A stretch of 64,000 bases of DNA from Rhodococcus sp. Leaf278 (GTDB lineage: Bacteria > Actinomycetota > Actinomycetes > Mycobacteriales > Mycobacteriaceae): assembly GCF_001426085.1 (NCBI RefSeq), contig NZ_LMRR01000044.1:1-64000 (forward strand), written 5' to 3'. Shown here piece after piece: positions 34,509-43,630 of the stretch. Below the pieces are notes generated by a model that searched no databases, had not been told where the DNA came from, and worked only from the letters and a program-made list of their open reading frames with translations. Each line of letters starts with the position of its first letter. Position 1 is the stretch's first letter. The position numbers were made by a program, and so were the translations under genes.

Positions 34509-35777
34509 TCACCAGCGCGGGCAGGTGTTCTCGAAGCTCGGATCTATGCTCTGCATGTACCCCGTGTCGTCACGATCGCGAATACCGCAGTCGAGGTACT
34601 GCTGATGCAGCGCCGCGAGCGCGTCCTCGTCGATCTCGACGCCGAGGCCGGGCCCGGTGGGAACTGCCACCGCGCCGTCGACGAAGTTCAACACTCCTGG
34701 AACGACGACGTCCTCGTGCTTCCACGGCCAGTGCGTGTCGCAGGCGTAGGTCAGGTTCGGTGTTGCCGCAGCGAGGTGAACCATTGCGGCCAGACTGATG
34801 CCGAGGTGGCTGTTCGAGTGCATCGACAGTCCGAGCTCGAAAGTGTCACAGATTCCGGCGAGCAACTTCGAGCGCTGCAGGCCGCCCCAGTAGTGATGAT
34901 CGGACAGCACCACCTGCACCGAGTCCTGCGCCACGGCAGGCTTCAGGTGATCGAATGCCACGACGCACATGTTGGTCGCCAGTGGCATCTTCGCCTCGCG
35001 CGCGACCTCGGCCATCCCGTCGAGTCCAGGTGTCGGGTCTTCGAGGTATTCCACGATGCCGTCCAGCTCGGAGGCGACTCGGATGGAGGTGTCGACAGTC
35101 CACGCGGCGTTGGGGTCGAGCCGCAACGGCAGCTCGGGGAACGCCTCCCGGAGCGCCTTGATTCCGGCGATCTCCTCATCGGGTGGAAAGACGCCGCCCT
35201 TGACCTTGATGGCCCCGAAGCCGTACTCGTCGATCATCTTTCGAGCCTGCCGTACGAGGCCGGCCGGATCGATCGCCTCGCCCCACTCGTCCGGCTGCGC
35301 GCCGGGATGCGCTGCCCACTTGTAGAACAAGTACGCACTGAACGGAACCGAGTCTCTCACTGTGCCGCCGAGCAGATCCGACACCGGTCGCCCCAGCACT
35401 TTGCCCTGAACGTCCAGGCACGCGATCTCGAACGGCGAGAACACTCTGTCGGTGGTGCTGGCGGTGGTGATCATTCCGGCGACGCCGTCACCGCCGGTGA
35501 TCGAGAGCGTTCCCAGAACGGTATCGATGGCGTCCCGAATTGCGTTGAGGCCGAACACGTCCAGTCCGGTGATGGCCTGTCCGGCCGCCTCGAGGCGAGC
35601 CAGATGTGCCGTGTCCGCGTAGGTTTCGCCGAGTCCGACGACGCCGATAACGGTGTCCAGTTGGATGATCGCTCTCAGCGCGTAGGGCTGATGCACCCCC
35701 ACCGTGTTGAGCAACGGGGGATCGACGAATGCGATCGGAGTGATCCGGGTGCCGGTGATCAGAACCGGATCCTGCAT
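34509..35777 (-). CDS. Glucarate dehydratase-like enolase-superfamily enzyme
   Basis: A 422-residue enzyme of the mandelate racemase/muconate lactonising group, glucarate dehydratase branch. The base motif is FGAIKVKGG (K-x-K), metal ligands come from LRLDPNAAW, EYLEDPTPG and TNMCV, and the second base is in LSMHSNSHLGI. It ends with DDTGYMQSIDPSFENTCPRW, a region like the GudD end. It differs from the true GudD at 38620 and may act on another hexarate such as galactarate or L-idarate. The ATG overlaps the kdgD stop (TGATG), so the product passes straight to the next enzyme. Confidence 0.85.
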   Translation of the reverse strand: MQDPVLITGTRITPIAFVDPPLLNTVGVHQPYALRAIIQLDTVIGVVGLGETYADTAHLARLEAAGQAITGLDVFGLNAIRDAIDTVLGTLSITGGDGVAGMITTASTTDRVFSPFEIACLDVQGKVLGRPVSDLLGGTVRDSVPFSAYLFYKWAAHPGAQPDEWGEAIDPAGLVRQARKMIDEYGFGAIKVKGGVFPPDEEIAGIKALREAFPELPLRLDPNAAWTVDTSIRVASELDGIVEYLEDPTPGLDGMAEVAREAKMPLATNMCVVAFDHLKPAVAQDSVQVVLSDHHYWGGLQRSKLLAGICDTFELGLSMHSNSHLGISLAAMVHLAAATPNLTYACDTHWPWKHEDVVVPGVLNFVDGAVAVPTGPGLGVEIDEDALAALHQQYLDCGIRDRDDTGYMQSIDPSFENTCPRW

Positions 35778-36703
35778 CAGTGCACCGCGAGCTCGTCGGC
35801 CAGCACAGCCCGGCCGGCAGCGACGATCGCGGTCAGTTCCTCGAGGTGCGGCGCGCTGATGTCCACCAGCGGCGGACGAACGGGGCCGGCCTCGATTCCC
35901 TCCATCGTCACGCCCGCCTTGATGAGCGAGACGGCGTAACCGGGGACCTTGTCGCGCAGGCGCACCAGCGGGTGGAAGAACTCGCGAAGCAATGCCGCAG
36001 TGAGCTTCTCGTTCCCGCTGTCGAGCGACCGGTAGAACGCCAACGCCAGCTCGGGCGCGAAGGCGAACGTCGCCGAGGAGTACAGCGTGACACCGATCGC
36101 TCGGTACGCCTGCTGCGAGACCTCGGCGGTGGGGAGGCCGTTGAAGAACTGGAAGGGCTTGCCCGACGGCTCCAGGGCATCGAGAACTGCACGGACGATG
36201 CGTCCGACCTGATCGAGATCACCTGTGCCGTCCTTGAACCCGACGACGGTGGGTAGCTGCGCGACCTCGACTGCGGACTCCTCGGTGAAGCGTGCGTTGC
36301 CGCGGTTGTAGACGATCAGCGGCAGATCCGACGCGGCGGCCACGGCCTTGGTGTAGTTGACCAGACCGGCCTGCGGCATCGTCACCAGGTACGGCGGCAG
36401 CAGTAGGATGCCGTCGGCTCCATTGGCCTCGGCAGCCTCGGCGAACGCCTTTGCCTGCGCCACGGATCCGCCCGCACCGGCGTAGACCGGAACACGACCC
36501 GCGACGACGTCGACTGCGGTGCGGACGATCTTGCCGAACTCTTCGAGTTCGAGGGCGTGGAATTCGCCGGTGCCGCAGGCGATGAACACTCCACCGGGTC
36601 CGGCGTCTACACCCTTCGCGATATGAGCGGCCAGCAGGTCGTAATCGACCTCACCGGAAGCGGTGAACGGGGTGACGGGGAAGAACAGGACTCCGTCGAG
36701 CAT
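35777..36703 (-). CDS. kdgD: 5-dehydro-4-deoxyglucarate dehydratase (KdgD)
   Basis: A 308-residue enzyme of the DapA/NAL aldolase superfamily. LFFPVTPFTASGEVDYDLL starts it, and ACGTGEFHALELEEF is characteristic of KdgD. Y132 in LIVYNRGNARFT and the Schiff-base lysine K157 in VVGFKDGTGD are present. It converts 5-dehydro-4-deoxy-D-glucarate to 2,5-dioxopentanoate, CO2 and water. GAGGAG stands seven bases before the ATG. It is followed by the dehydratase gene and preceded, 31 bases upstream, by the dehydrogenase that consumes its product. Confidence 0.93.
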   Translation of the reverse strand: MLDGVLFFPVTPFTASGEVDYDLLAAHIAKGVDAGPGGVFIACGTGEFHALELEEFGKIVRTAVDVVAGRVPVYAGAGGSVAQAKAFAEAAEANGADGILLLPPYLVTMPQAGLVNYTKAVAAASDLPLIVYNRGNARFTEESAVEVAQLPTVVGFKDGTGDLDQVGRIVRAVLDALEPSGKPFQFFNGLPTAEVSQQAYRAIGVTLYSSATFAFAPELALAFYRSLDSGNEKLTAALLREFFHPLVRLRDKVPGYAVSLIKAGVTMEGIEAGPVRPPLVDISAPHLEELTAIVAAGRAVLADELAVH

Positions 36704-36734
36704 GGGGATCTCCTCGAAAATTGGGTGGGGTGAG

Positions 36735-38333
36735 TCAGTCTTGGGTGAGCTGGCCGTCGATGCGGCGGAAGATCCCGTCGGGATTGCCGTCGGCAATGGC
36801 ACTGGGTAGCAATGAAATCGGCACGTCCTGGTAGGACACGGGACGCAGGAAGCGTTCGATGGCAAGTGATCCGACCGACGTCGTGCGGGAGTTGGAGGTG
36901 GCGGGGAAGGGGCCGCCGTGCACCATCGCGTGACCGACCTCGACGCCGGTGGGCCAACCGTCGAACAGGATGCGGCCGGCCTTGAGTTCGAGCACCGAGA
37001 GCAGCTTGCCGGCATCCGCGTGATCGGACTCATCGGCATGGATGGTGGCGGTCAGCTGCCCTTCGAGTAGCGCCGCGACGTCGCGAACCTGTCGTGCGTC
37101 GGCGCAGCGAACGATGAGACTCGATGCGCCGAACACCTCGGCCTGCGCCGCCTCGGACGTGAGGAACGTATCGGCGTCGGTCTCGAACAACGCTGCGCGG
37201 CAGGCGTTCGGGGCCTCGGAGTCGGTGCCTCGGGCGATCTCAGTGACCGCGTCGGACAGCGTGGCGACGCCGTCCGCGTAGCTCGACGCGATGTTCGGGG
37301 TCAGCATCGTGGTGGGGGCGGATTCCTGTACCGCTGTCGTCGCTGCCTGGGTGAAGGACCGCAGTCCGGGCCCGTCGACGGCGATGACGAGGCCGGGGTT
37401 GGTGCAGAACTGACCCGAGCCCATCGTCAGCGATGCGACGAAAGCGCGGCCGAGTTCGGCTCCACGGGTGTCGAGAGCGCCGTCCATGACGAACACCGGG
37501 TTGATGGAGCTCATCTCCGCATACACCGGGATGGGCTCACGCCGACCGGCTGCTGCGGCGACCAGAGCTGTTCCACCCGAGCGTGATCCGGTGAATCCGA
37601 CTGCCTTGATGCGAGGGTCGGTGACCAGAGCGGTGCCGAGTCCGCGGCCGGAGCCGAACAACAGAGAGAATGTGCCCGAGGGCATTCCGGTGGAGGTGAC
37701 GGCATCGGTGATGGCGCGTCCCACCAGTTCGGACGTTCCTGGATGCGCATCGTGCGCCTTGACGATCACCGGACATCCGGCAGCGAGAGCAGAGGCGGTG
37801 TCGCCGCCGGCGACGGAGAAGGCGAGCGGGAAGTTACTGGCTCCGAACACGGCAACCGGTCCCAACGGAATCTGCCGCTGGCGAATGTCGGCGCGGGGGA
37901 GTGGCGTGCGGTCGGGCTGGGCCGGATCGATGCGGGCACCGTTCCAACTACCCTCGCGCAGAACCGAAGCGAACAAGCGGAGCTGCCCGGTGGTGCGGCC
38001 GACCTCGCCGGTGATGCGAGCCAGCGGCAGTCCCGATTCGGCGACGGTGCGCTCGATCAGCGTGTCGCCGAGGGCCGCGATGTTGTCCGCGATGGTTTCG
38101 AGAAATTGTGCCCGGGTCTCCGATGAGGTCGCACGGTAGTCGGCGAATGCTTCGGCTGCGGCGGCACAGGCCTTCTCGACGTCCGTATTGTCGCCGTGAC
38201 CGTAGGCGGGTTCGAGCTTCGCGCCGGTGCTGGGGTCGATACCGTGAATCTGCGTGCCGCCACCGAAGACCGGCACACCGGCGATGATCATCCGGCCGGT
38301 GAGATTGGTGGACTGTGTCGTCGACGCTGTCAT
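36735..38333 (-). CDS. 2,5-dioxovalerate (alpha-ketoglutarate semialdehyde) dehydrogenase
   Basis: A 532-residue aldehyde dehydrogenase of the KGSADH class. It has [20 protein letters not shown] with [20 protein letters not shown] (typical of this class), [12 protein letters not shown] (cofactor), [14 protein letters not shown] (catalytic Glu) and [13 protein letters not shown] (catalytic Cys). The C-terminal [20 protein letters not shown] also fits. It oxidises 2,5-dioxopentanoate to 2-oxoglutarate with NAD(P)+, completing hexarate breakdown. It is the first gene of its operon, facing gudD across a 286-base promoter region. Confidence 0.92.
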   Translation of the reverse strand: MTASTTQSTNLTGRMIIAGVPVFGGGTQIHGIDPSTGAKLEPAYGHGDNTDVEKACAAAAEAFADYRATSSETRAQFLETIADNIAALGDTLIERTVAESGLPLARITGEVGRTTGQLRLFASVLREGSWNGARIDPAQPDRTPLPRADIRQRQIPLGPVAVFGASNFPLAFSVAGGDTASALAAGCPVIVKAHDAHPGTSELVGRAITDAVTSTGMPSGTFSLLFGSGRGLGTALVTDPRIKAVGFTGSRSGGTALVAAAAGRREPIPVYAEMSSINPVFVMDGALDTRGAELGRAFVASLTMGSGQFCTNPGLVIAVDGPGLRSFTQAATTAVQESAPTTMLTPNIASSYADGVATLSDAVTEIARGTDSEAPNACRAALFETDADTFLTSEAAQAEVFGASSLIVRCADARQVRDVAALLEGQLTATIHADESDHADAGKLLSVLELKAGRILFDGWPTGVEVGHAMVHGGPFPATSNSRTTSVGSLAIERFLRPVSYQDVPISLLPSAIADGNPDGIFRRIDGQLTQD

Positions 38334-38619
38334 GCGGTCACTCCTAGGGCTGTGATGCGGTGCGTGCACTGACGCCAGGCCGTGACCTGGCTCATAGCTC
38401 ACCACGGTAGAAGGCCCATCGATACATGTCCAAGTCAAAAGATGTCGCCTTTGATTCAGCATCGGTATCGATCTCACTGCCTGGGTCGATGAGCCCGCGC
38501 TGACGCCAGCGATACCGCTACTGCATCACTCGATGCGTAGATGGTCTTGGACAGGAATCGATCAGGACTTCTACTGTCGTGTGAGTCGAGTCACCGATGG
38601 CGTACGAGAAAGGCCGGAC
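38334..38619. promoter_or_regulatory. Divergent control region of the hexarate cluster
   Basis: 286 bases between the divergent semialdehyde dehydrogenase and gudD genes. An 8-base inverted repeat, ATCGATAC at 38418-38425 and GTATCGAT at 38465-38472, brackets AT-richer sequence. A small hairpin GCCAGG/CCTGGC is at about 38374-38391. AGAAAGG lies six bases upstream of the gudD ATG. No regulator gene lies inside the cluster, so the binding protein is unknown. No small gene is evident. Confidence 0.4.
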
Positions 38620-39966
38620 ATGAACGTCCACACCAGCACACCCGTCGTCACCGAGATGCGCGTGATTCCGATCGCGGGGCACGACGACATGTTGCTGAAC
38701 CTCAGCGGCGCTCACGCCCCGTACTTCACCCGCAATCTGGTCGTGCTCACCGACTCGGACGGGCGTACCGGCGTCGGCGAAGTGCCGGGCGGAGAGGCGA
38801 TTCGCCAGACTCTCGAGGACGCTCGTTCGTTGGTCGAGGGCCAGGGGATCGGCCGCTACAACGCTGTGTTGGCCGAGATGCGTCGTGCGTTCGCCGACCG
38901 TGACTCCGGCGGCCGCGGAGCACAGACCTTCGATCTGCGGGTCGCGATCCATGCGGTGACCGCGGTGGAATCGGCCTTGCTCGACCTGTTGGGTCAACAC
39001 CTCGGCGTCAGCGTCGCAGCGCTGTTGGGAGACGGTCAGCAGCGCGACAAGGTCCAAGCTCTCGGCTATCTGTTCTTCGTGGCCGATCGGAACAAGACCG
39101 ACCTCGCCTACCGCGGTGCAGCCGACGAGGCCGCTGGGGCCGATGACTGGATGCGTATCAGGCACGAGGAGGCAATGGATCCCGAGTCGATCGTGCGCCT
39201 CGCCGAGGCTGCGCAGGCGCGCTACGGATTCCAGGACTTCAAACTGAAGGGTGGTGCGCTGCCGGCAGCCGAGGAGGCTGCCGCGGTGCGCGCTCTGGCC
39301 GAGCGATTCCCGGAGGCCCGAATCACGTTGGATCCCAACGGTGGTTGGCTGCTGAAGGACGCGATCGAGACGTGTCGTGGACTGCGCGACTTGCTGGCCT
39401 ACGCCGAAGACCCCGTCGGGCCGGAGGGTGGCTTCTCCGGACGTGAGGTGATGACGGAATTCAAGCGCGCCACCGGATTGCAGACCGCCACCAACATGAT
39501 CGCCACCGACTGGCGCGAGATGGGCCACACCATCCGGTCCGGCGCCGTGGACATCCCACTTGCCGACCCCCACTTCTGGACGATGGCCGGTTCGGTCCGC
39601 GTTGCTCAACTATGCGATGCGTGGGGTTTGACGTGGGGTTCGCACTCCAACAACCACTTCGACGTCTCACTGGCCATGTTCACCCACGTTGCGGCAGCCG
39701 CGCCCGGGACGATCACCGCCATCGACACTCACTGGATCTGGCAGGACGGGCAGCGAGTGACCAAGGAGCCGTTCGCAATCGAGGACGGCTACCTCACGGT
39801 GCCCGACAAACCTGGCCTAGGTGTCGAACTCGACTTCGAGCAGATCGATGCGGCGCACGAGCTTTACCAGAAGGAAGGTCTCGGCTCCCGTGACGATGCC
39901 ATCGGTATGCAGTACTTGATCGAGGGATGGACGTTCGACAGCAAGCGGCCGGCCCTGGTGCGCTAG
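38620..39966 (+). CDS. gudD: D-glucarate dehydratase
   Basis: A 448-residue enzyme close in character to Escherichia coli GudD. It has [20 protein letters not shown] at the start, [12 protein letters not shown] with the K208-x-K210 base pair, [29 protein letters not shown] and [35 protein letters not shown] and the end [20 protein letters not shown] also match. It dehydrates D-glucarate (and L-idarate) to 5-dehydro-4-deoxyglucarate. The ATG at 38620 follows AGAAAGGC. Its stop overlaps the next start (TAGTG). Confidence 0.95.
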   Translation: MNVHTSTPVVTEMRVIPIAGHDDMLLNLSGAHAPYFTRNLVVLTDSDGRTGVGEVPGGEAIRQTLEDARSLVEGQGIGRYNAVLAEMRRAFADRDSGGRGAQTFDLRVAIHAVTAVESALLDLLGQHLGVSVAALLGDGQQRDKVQALGYLFFVADRNKTDLAYRGAADEAAGADDWMRIRHEEAMDPESIVRLAEAAQARYGFQDFKLKGGALPAAEEAAAVRALAERFPEARITLDPNGGWLLKDAIETCRGLRDLLAYAEDPVGPEGGFSGREVMTEFKRATGLQTATNMIATDWREMGHTIRSGAVDIPLADPHFWTMAGSVRVAQLCDAWGLTWGSHSNNHFDVSLAMFTHVAAAAPGTITAIDTHWIWQDGQRVTKEPFAIEDGYLTVPDKPGLGVELDFEQIDAAHELYQKEGLGSRDDAIGMQYLIEGWTFDSKRPALVR

Positions 39967-40919
39967 TGAAGATAGTCGTCGGAGACCGCAATGTGCTCCC
40001 GCATCGGGAGCAGTTCGAGGCGGGCCTGCCCGCCGAGGCTCAGGTGATCTGGTGCGTGCCGTTCGACGAGGGTCGGGTCATGGAAGAACTTTGTGACGCG
40101 GACGTGTACGTCGGCGGCAAATTCAGTGCGGCGATGGGTGCCGCAGCGCCGAAATTGCGTATGGTGCACGTCGCCGGTGCCGGAACGGACAACGTCGATC
40201 GTTCTGGATTGGGCCCCGATGTGCAGGTGTGCAACACCTTTCATCACGAGCAGTCGATCGCCGAGTACGTCGTGGCGGCTACGGTGATGTTGCGACGTAA
40301 GTTCCTGGAGCAGGATCGCGCGCTCCGTACAGGGCTGTTCGCCACTGCTGTGTACGACCCGAGCATTCCGCAACCGTTGTCGCTGAGTGGTGCTCGCATC
40401 GGCTTCGTCGGGTTCGGTCACATAGGCCGGCGAACCTGGCAACTGTTTCAGGCGTACGGGGCCACCGGTGCTGCGGTCACCGGGAGCGGGCGGGCTCCGG
40501 ACGAAGGGCTCGAGTGGGTCTCGGATACAGGGGATTTGAGGAAACTTGCCGAGTTCGCCGATGTACTGGTGGTGTCCGCGCCGCTGAACGAGCACACCAG
40601 CGGCATGATCGGTGCCGAAGAACTGGGCAGGTTCGGCGGCGACGGGGTGCTCGTCAACGTCGGTCGTGGACCCCTGGTGCAGGAACAGGCACTGTTCGAC
40701 GCGTTGTCGCGCAACGAGATCGCCGCGGCGGCCATCGACGTCTGGTACCGCTACCCGGGCCCGGACGGGGTGGGGGAACCCAGTTCCTTACCCTTCCGCG
40801 ACCTGGACAACGTGCTGATGACTCCTCACTCGTCGGGCGTCACGCATCACACGTTCGTGGGCCGGGTCGCCGATATTGCGTCGAACATCGATGCACTGGC
40901 GGCATCGATTCGCCGGTAA
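39966..40919 (+). CDS. 2-hydroxyacid dehydrogenase-like protein lacking the usual catalytic glutamate
   Basis: A 317-residue D-2-hydroxyacid dehydrogenase-fold protein. ARIGFVGFGHIGRRTWQLF is the cofactor loop, the arginine lies in VNVGRGPLVQEQAL, and the histidine in VLMTPHSSGVTHHTF. The segment that normally reads DVFxxEP is DVWYRYPGPDG, so Tyr (about residue 263) stands where the glutamate is expected. It starts at a GTG overlapping the gudD stop by one base and sits between two hexarate dehydratase genes, so it should act on a sugar acid or a branch product. The altered active site makes the reaction uncertain. Confidence 0.8.
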   Translation: MKIVVGDRNVLPHREQFEAGLPAEAQVIWCVPFDEGRVMEELCDADVYVGGKFSAAMGAAAPKLRMVHVAGAGTDNVDRSGLGPDVQVCNTFHHEQSIAEYVVAATVMLRRKFLEQDRALRTGLFATAVYDPSIPQPLSLSGARIGFVGFGHIGRRTWQLFQAYGATGAAVTGSGRAPDEGLEWVSDTGDLRKLAEFADVLVVSAPLNEHTSGMIGAEELGRFGGDGVLVNVGRGPLVQEQALFDALSRNEIAAAAIDVWYRYPGPDGVGEPSSLPFRDLDNVLMTPHSSGVTHHTFVGRVADIASNIDALAASIRR

Positions 40920-40990
40920 ATGGTGTTGGACCGGCATTGGTGATCGAAATAGTCTGGGGGTCAACGTAACCGACGATTCAGGAGTTGCAG

Positions 40991-42190
40991 ATGACCATCG
41001 GCACAGACAAACCGACCAGCGGCCTCACTGCCCCGAATGCTGCCATGATGGCACTCTCCCCCGGGGTCGCGAGCATCGACCGTATCGCCGAGGTCACGCT
41101 GTCCTCGATCGTGCTACCGCTGAAGAATCCGATCAGCGACGCCAAGGTGCTCACCGGCCGTCAGAAGCCGATGAGCGAGGTGGTGTTCCTGTTTGTCGAA
41201 ATACGTACCGAACAGGGCCATGAGGGAATCGGTTTCGGATACTCCAAGCGCGCAGGCGGTCCGGCTCAGTTCGCTCATGCCCAGGAAATTGCCCCGGTTC
41301 TCATCGGCGAGGACCCGAACGACATCGGCAAGATCTGGACGAAGCTGGTGTGGGCCGGAGCCTCGGTGGGCCGCAGCGGCGTTGCGACGCAGGCGATTGC
41401 CGCGATCGACATCGCGCTGTGGGATCTCAAAGCCAAGCGGGCCGGGCTACCACTGGCGAAGCTGATCGGCTCTTCGCGCGATTCGGTGCAGACGTACAAC
41501 ACTTCCGGCGGCTTTCTACACACCCCGATCGAGGAGGTCATCGAGAACGCTGCGATGTCGCTGTCGAACGGCATCGGGGGCATCAAAGTCAAGGTGGGGC
41601 AGCCGGATTGGCGAACCGACATCGACCGCGTCACCGCGTTGCGCGAGTTTCTCGGCGACGACGTCCCGCTGATGGTGGACGCCAACCAGCAGTGGGACCG
41701 CCCGACGGCCCAGCGCATGTGTCGAATACTGGAGCAATTCGATCTCGTCTGGATCGAGGAACCCCTCGACGCCTACGACGCCGAGGGGCACGCACAGCTC
41801 GCTCGCAGCCTCGACACCTCCATCGCGACGGGGGAGATGCTGGCCAGTGTCGGCGAGCACGTGCGGCTCATCGAGGCCGGATCGGTCGACATCCTGCAGC
41901 CCGACGCTCCCCGCATCGGCGGCATCACGCAGTTCCTGAAGTTGGCCGCACTCGCCGAGCACCACAACCTGCAACTGGCCCCGCACTTTGCGATGGAAAT
42001 TCACCTGCACCTCGCCGCGGTGTATCCCCTGCAGACGTGGGTGGAGCACTTCGATTGGTTGGACCCGCTGTTCGACGAGCACCTCGAGACCCGAGACGGC
42101 CGGATGCATCTGTCTGCGCGCCCGGGTCTGGGTTTCACGTTGAGCGAGCAGGGACGTGCCTGGACCGTTGCGAAGGCTGTGGTGCGGTAG
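40991..42190 (+). CDS. L-talarate/galactarate dehydratase-like enolase-superfamily enzyme
   Basis: A 399-residue mandelate racemase-type enzyme. GGIKVKVGQPDWRTDIDRV supplies the K-x-K base. LMVDANQQWD, VWIEEPLDAYD and ATGEMLASVGEH give the three metal ligands (D, E, E). DILQPDAPRIGGITQFLKLA and APHFAMEIHLHLAA carry the Asp-His pair. This pattern matches L-talarate/galactarate dehydratase (TalrD/GalrD) more than GudD. It would give galactarate entry into the same 5-dehydro-4-deoxyglucarate pool. CAGGAG lies seven bases before the ATG at 40991. Confidence 0.85.
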   Translation: MTIGTDKPTSGLTAPNAAMMALSPGVASIDRIAEVTLSSIVLPLKNPISDAKVLTGRQKPMSEVVFLFVEIRTEQGHEGIGFGYSKRAGGPAQFAHAQEIAPVLIGEDPNDIGKIWTKLVWAGASVGRSGVATQAIAAIDIALWDLKAKRAGLPLAKLIGSSRDSVQTYNTSGGFLHTPIEEVIENAAMSLSNGIGGIKVKVGQPDWRTDIDRVTALREFLGDDVPLMVDANQQWDRPTAQRMCRILEQFDLVWIEEPLDAYDAEGHAQLARSLDTSIATGEMLASVGEHVRLIEAGSVDILQPDAPRIGGITQFLKLAALAEHHNLQLAPHFAMEIHLHLAAVYPLQTWVEHFDWLDPLFDEHLETRDGRMHLSARPGLGFTLSEQGRAWTVAKAVVR

Positions 42191-42206
42191 CCGATACCAA
42201 CCCCGG

Positions 42207-43475
42207 TCACACGGGAATTATGCGGCGCATGAGCGATCTGGCTGCGGCGACGACGAGTTGCCGATTGTGCGTGTGCACGAACTCGAATCGACGGTCCGCG
42301 TCGGCGCAGTCCGTATCGCCCAGATCGCGGGCAATGAGCGCCGAGAAGTAGTGCTGACCTACCGCGGTGATCGTCCACTCTCGGGTGAACTCCTCCGTGG
42401 GGTCGAGATCTGCTCCGCGCACACCCGGCGCAGGTTCACCTCCCAAACCGACGCCCACGGCCGCGACGAATGCGTGCTTGGTGGCCAGCCGCGCGTACTG
42501 CTCGGCGACGGGCGGGCTGAACCATCGCGTGTGCTGGAAGGTGGACATGAGGGCCAGCGAATCGTTGGTATCGCGGGCGTGGTCCTCGATTTGGCGCGAA
42601 ATGGCGCGGATGAAGGCTTTGGTACCGATCGACGGAGCCACGAGCTCGAACAGATCCGATGGCAGGTTCGGGACCAGACCGGAGTTCGCAACGGGCTCGC
42701 TCAGAATCGACAGTGCACCCGGTGCGGTCCGCACCGACTCGGGCAGCGGACCGGGCCTTCCGAACAGCCATCCCTGGCCCAGTGCCGCCCCGAGCGAGTG
42801 AGCGCGGGCGAGGTGTTCGTCGTTTTCGATGCCCTCTGCGAGAACAGTTGCCCCGGTCGCCTCGGAATGCGCACGTACCGCGGCGATCACGCGCGCCTGC
42901 GCGCGATTCGGATCTTGCTGGACCAACGAACGGTCGAGCTTGATGATGTCCGGTGCGACGAACTCGAGCATGGTGACCGTGTCCGGATGCACGCTGATGT
43001 CGTCGAGAGCAATGCGGCATCCTGCCCGCCGGCCGTCGGCGACCACGGCCAACAACACTGCGGGATCGGCCAGCAGAGACCTCTCTGTCAACTCGAGCAC
43101 CACGGAAAATCGGCCTTCGGCTGCTGCGAACGCGCGCTTGGCGGCGTCGGTCGGTCCGGTCGCGGTATGGGGTTCCACGTTGACGAACAAACAGAGTTCC
43201 TGTGCCATCCCTGCAGCGAGTGCTGCGTCGACCGCGCCGGTGCGACACGCCCAGTCGAGATCGTCCACCACACCCAGATCTGCGGCCGTCGAAAACACGG
43301 AATCCAGGTCCAGTACGGGCCACTCGGGCCATCGCGCCAGAGCCTCGTATCCGAGGACTGTTCCGGTGCCGAGTTCGATGACGGGTTGGAACACCGGGCG
43401 GACGGCGTTCACATCGGCGAGGGCAGAGGAAATCGCCTCGTGCGAGGAACGCTCGCGCACAGCGTCGTCCGGCAT
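42207..43475 (-). CDS. EAL-domain c-di-GMP phosphodiesterase with DICT sensory domain
   Basis: A 422-residue protein. The first 240 residues are an EAL domain: LGYEALARW (EAL), FVNVEP (Asn ligand), VLELTERSL (Glu), CRIALDDIS (Asp-Asp), DIIKLDRSLV (Lys), TVLAEGIEN (Glu) and LGQGWLFGRPGPL (Gln). The full catalytic set seems present, so it should cleave c-di-GMP. The last 160 residues (DLFELVAPSIGTKAFIRAIS, then NRQLVVAAARSLMRRIIP) resemble DICT, a sensory domain known next to cyclic-di-GMP enzymes. There is no signal peptide or membrane helix. No diguanylate cyclase is nearby. Confidence 0.85.
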   Translation of the reverse strand: MPDDAVRERSSHEAISSALADVNAVRPVFQPVIELGTGTVLGYEALARWPEWPVLDLDSVFSTAADLGVVDDLDWACRTGAVDAALAAGMAQELCLFVNVEPHTATGPTDAAKRAFAAAEGRFSVVLELTERSLLADPAVLLAVVADGRRAGCRIALDDISVHPDTVTMLEFVAPDIIKLDRSLVQQDPNRAQARVIAAVRAHSEATGATVLAEGIENDEHLARAHSLGAALGQGWLFGRPGPLPESVRTAPGALSILSEPVANSGLVPNLPSDLFELVAPSIGTKAFIRAISRQIEDHARDTNDSLALMSTFQHTRWFSPPVAEQYARLATKHAFVAAVGVGLGGEPAPGVRGADLDPTEEFTREWTITAVGQHYFSALIARDLGDTDCADADRRFEFVHTHNRQLVVAAARSLMRRIIPV

Positions 43476-43630
43476 GAAGGTGTCCTTCGTCGCGATCGAA
43501 CAATCAGTTTCAGCTCGATTTCGACGGTACCCGCCTGGTGGCCGTTCGACCCGACGACGTGCAGATCACCACCGGGTGGGCTCGTGCCATAAGCAGTGGT
43601 GCGGTTGGGTGACCCTGGCGGCACCTAGGA

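Noticed and set aside
38334-38619. Search for a small regulator or peptide gene in the hexarate promoter region.
   Set aside because: No open frame with a plausible start, composition or length; only inverted repeats.
43515-43610. Short plus-strand stretch reading QLDFDGTRLVAVRPDDVQ in the gap before trkH.
   Set aside because: Coding-like, but only about 30 codons with no start or ribosome-binding site; could be a gene remnant, not enough to annotate.
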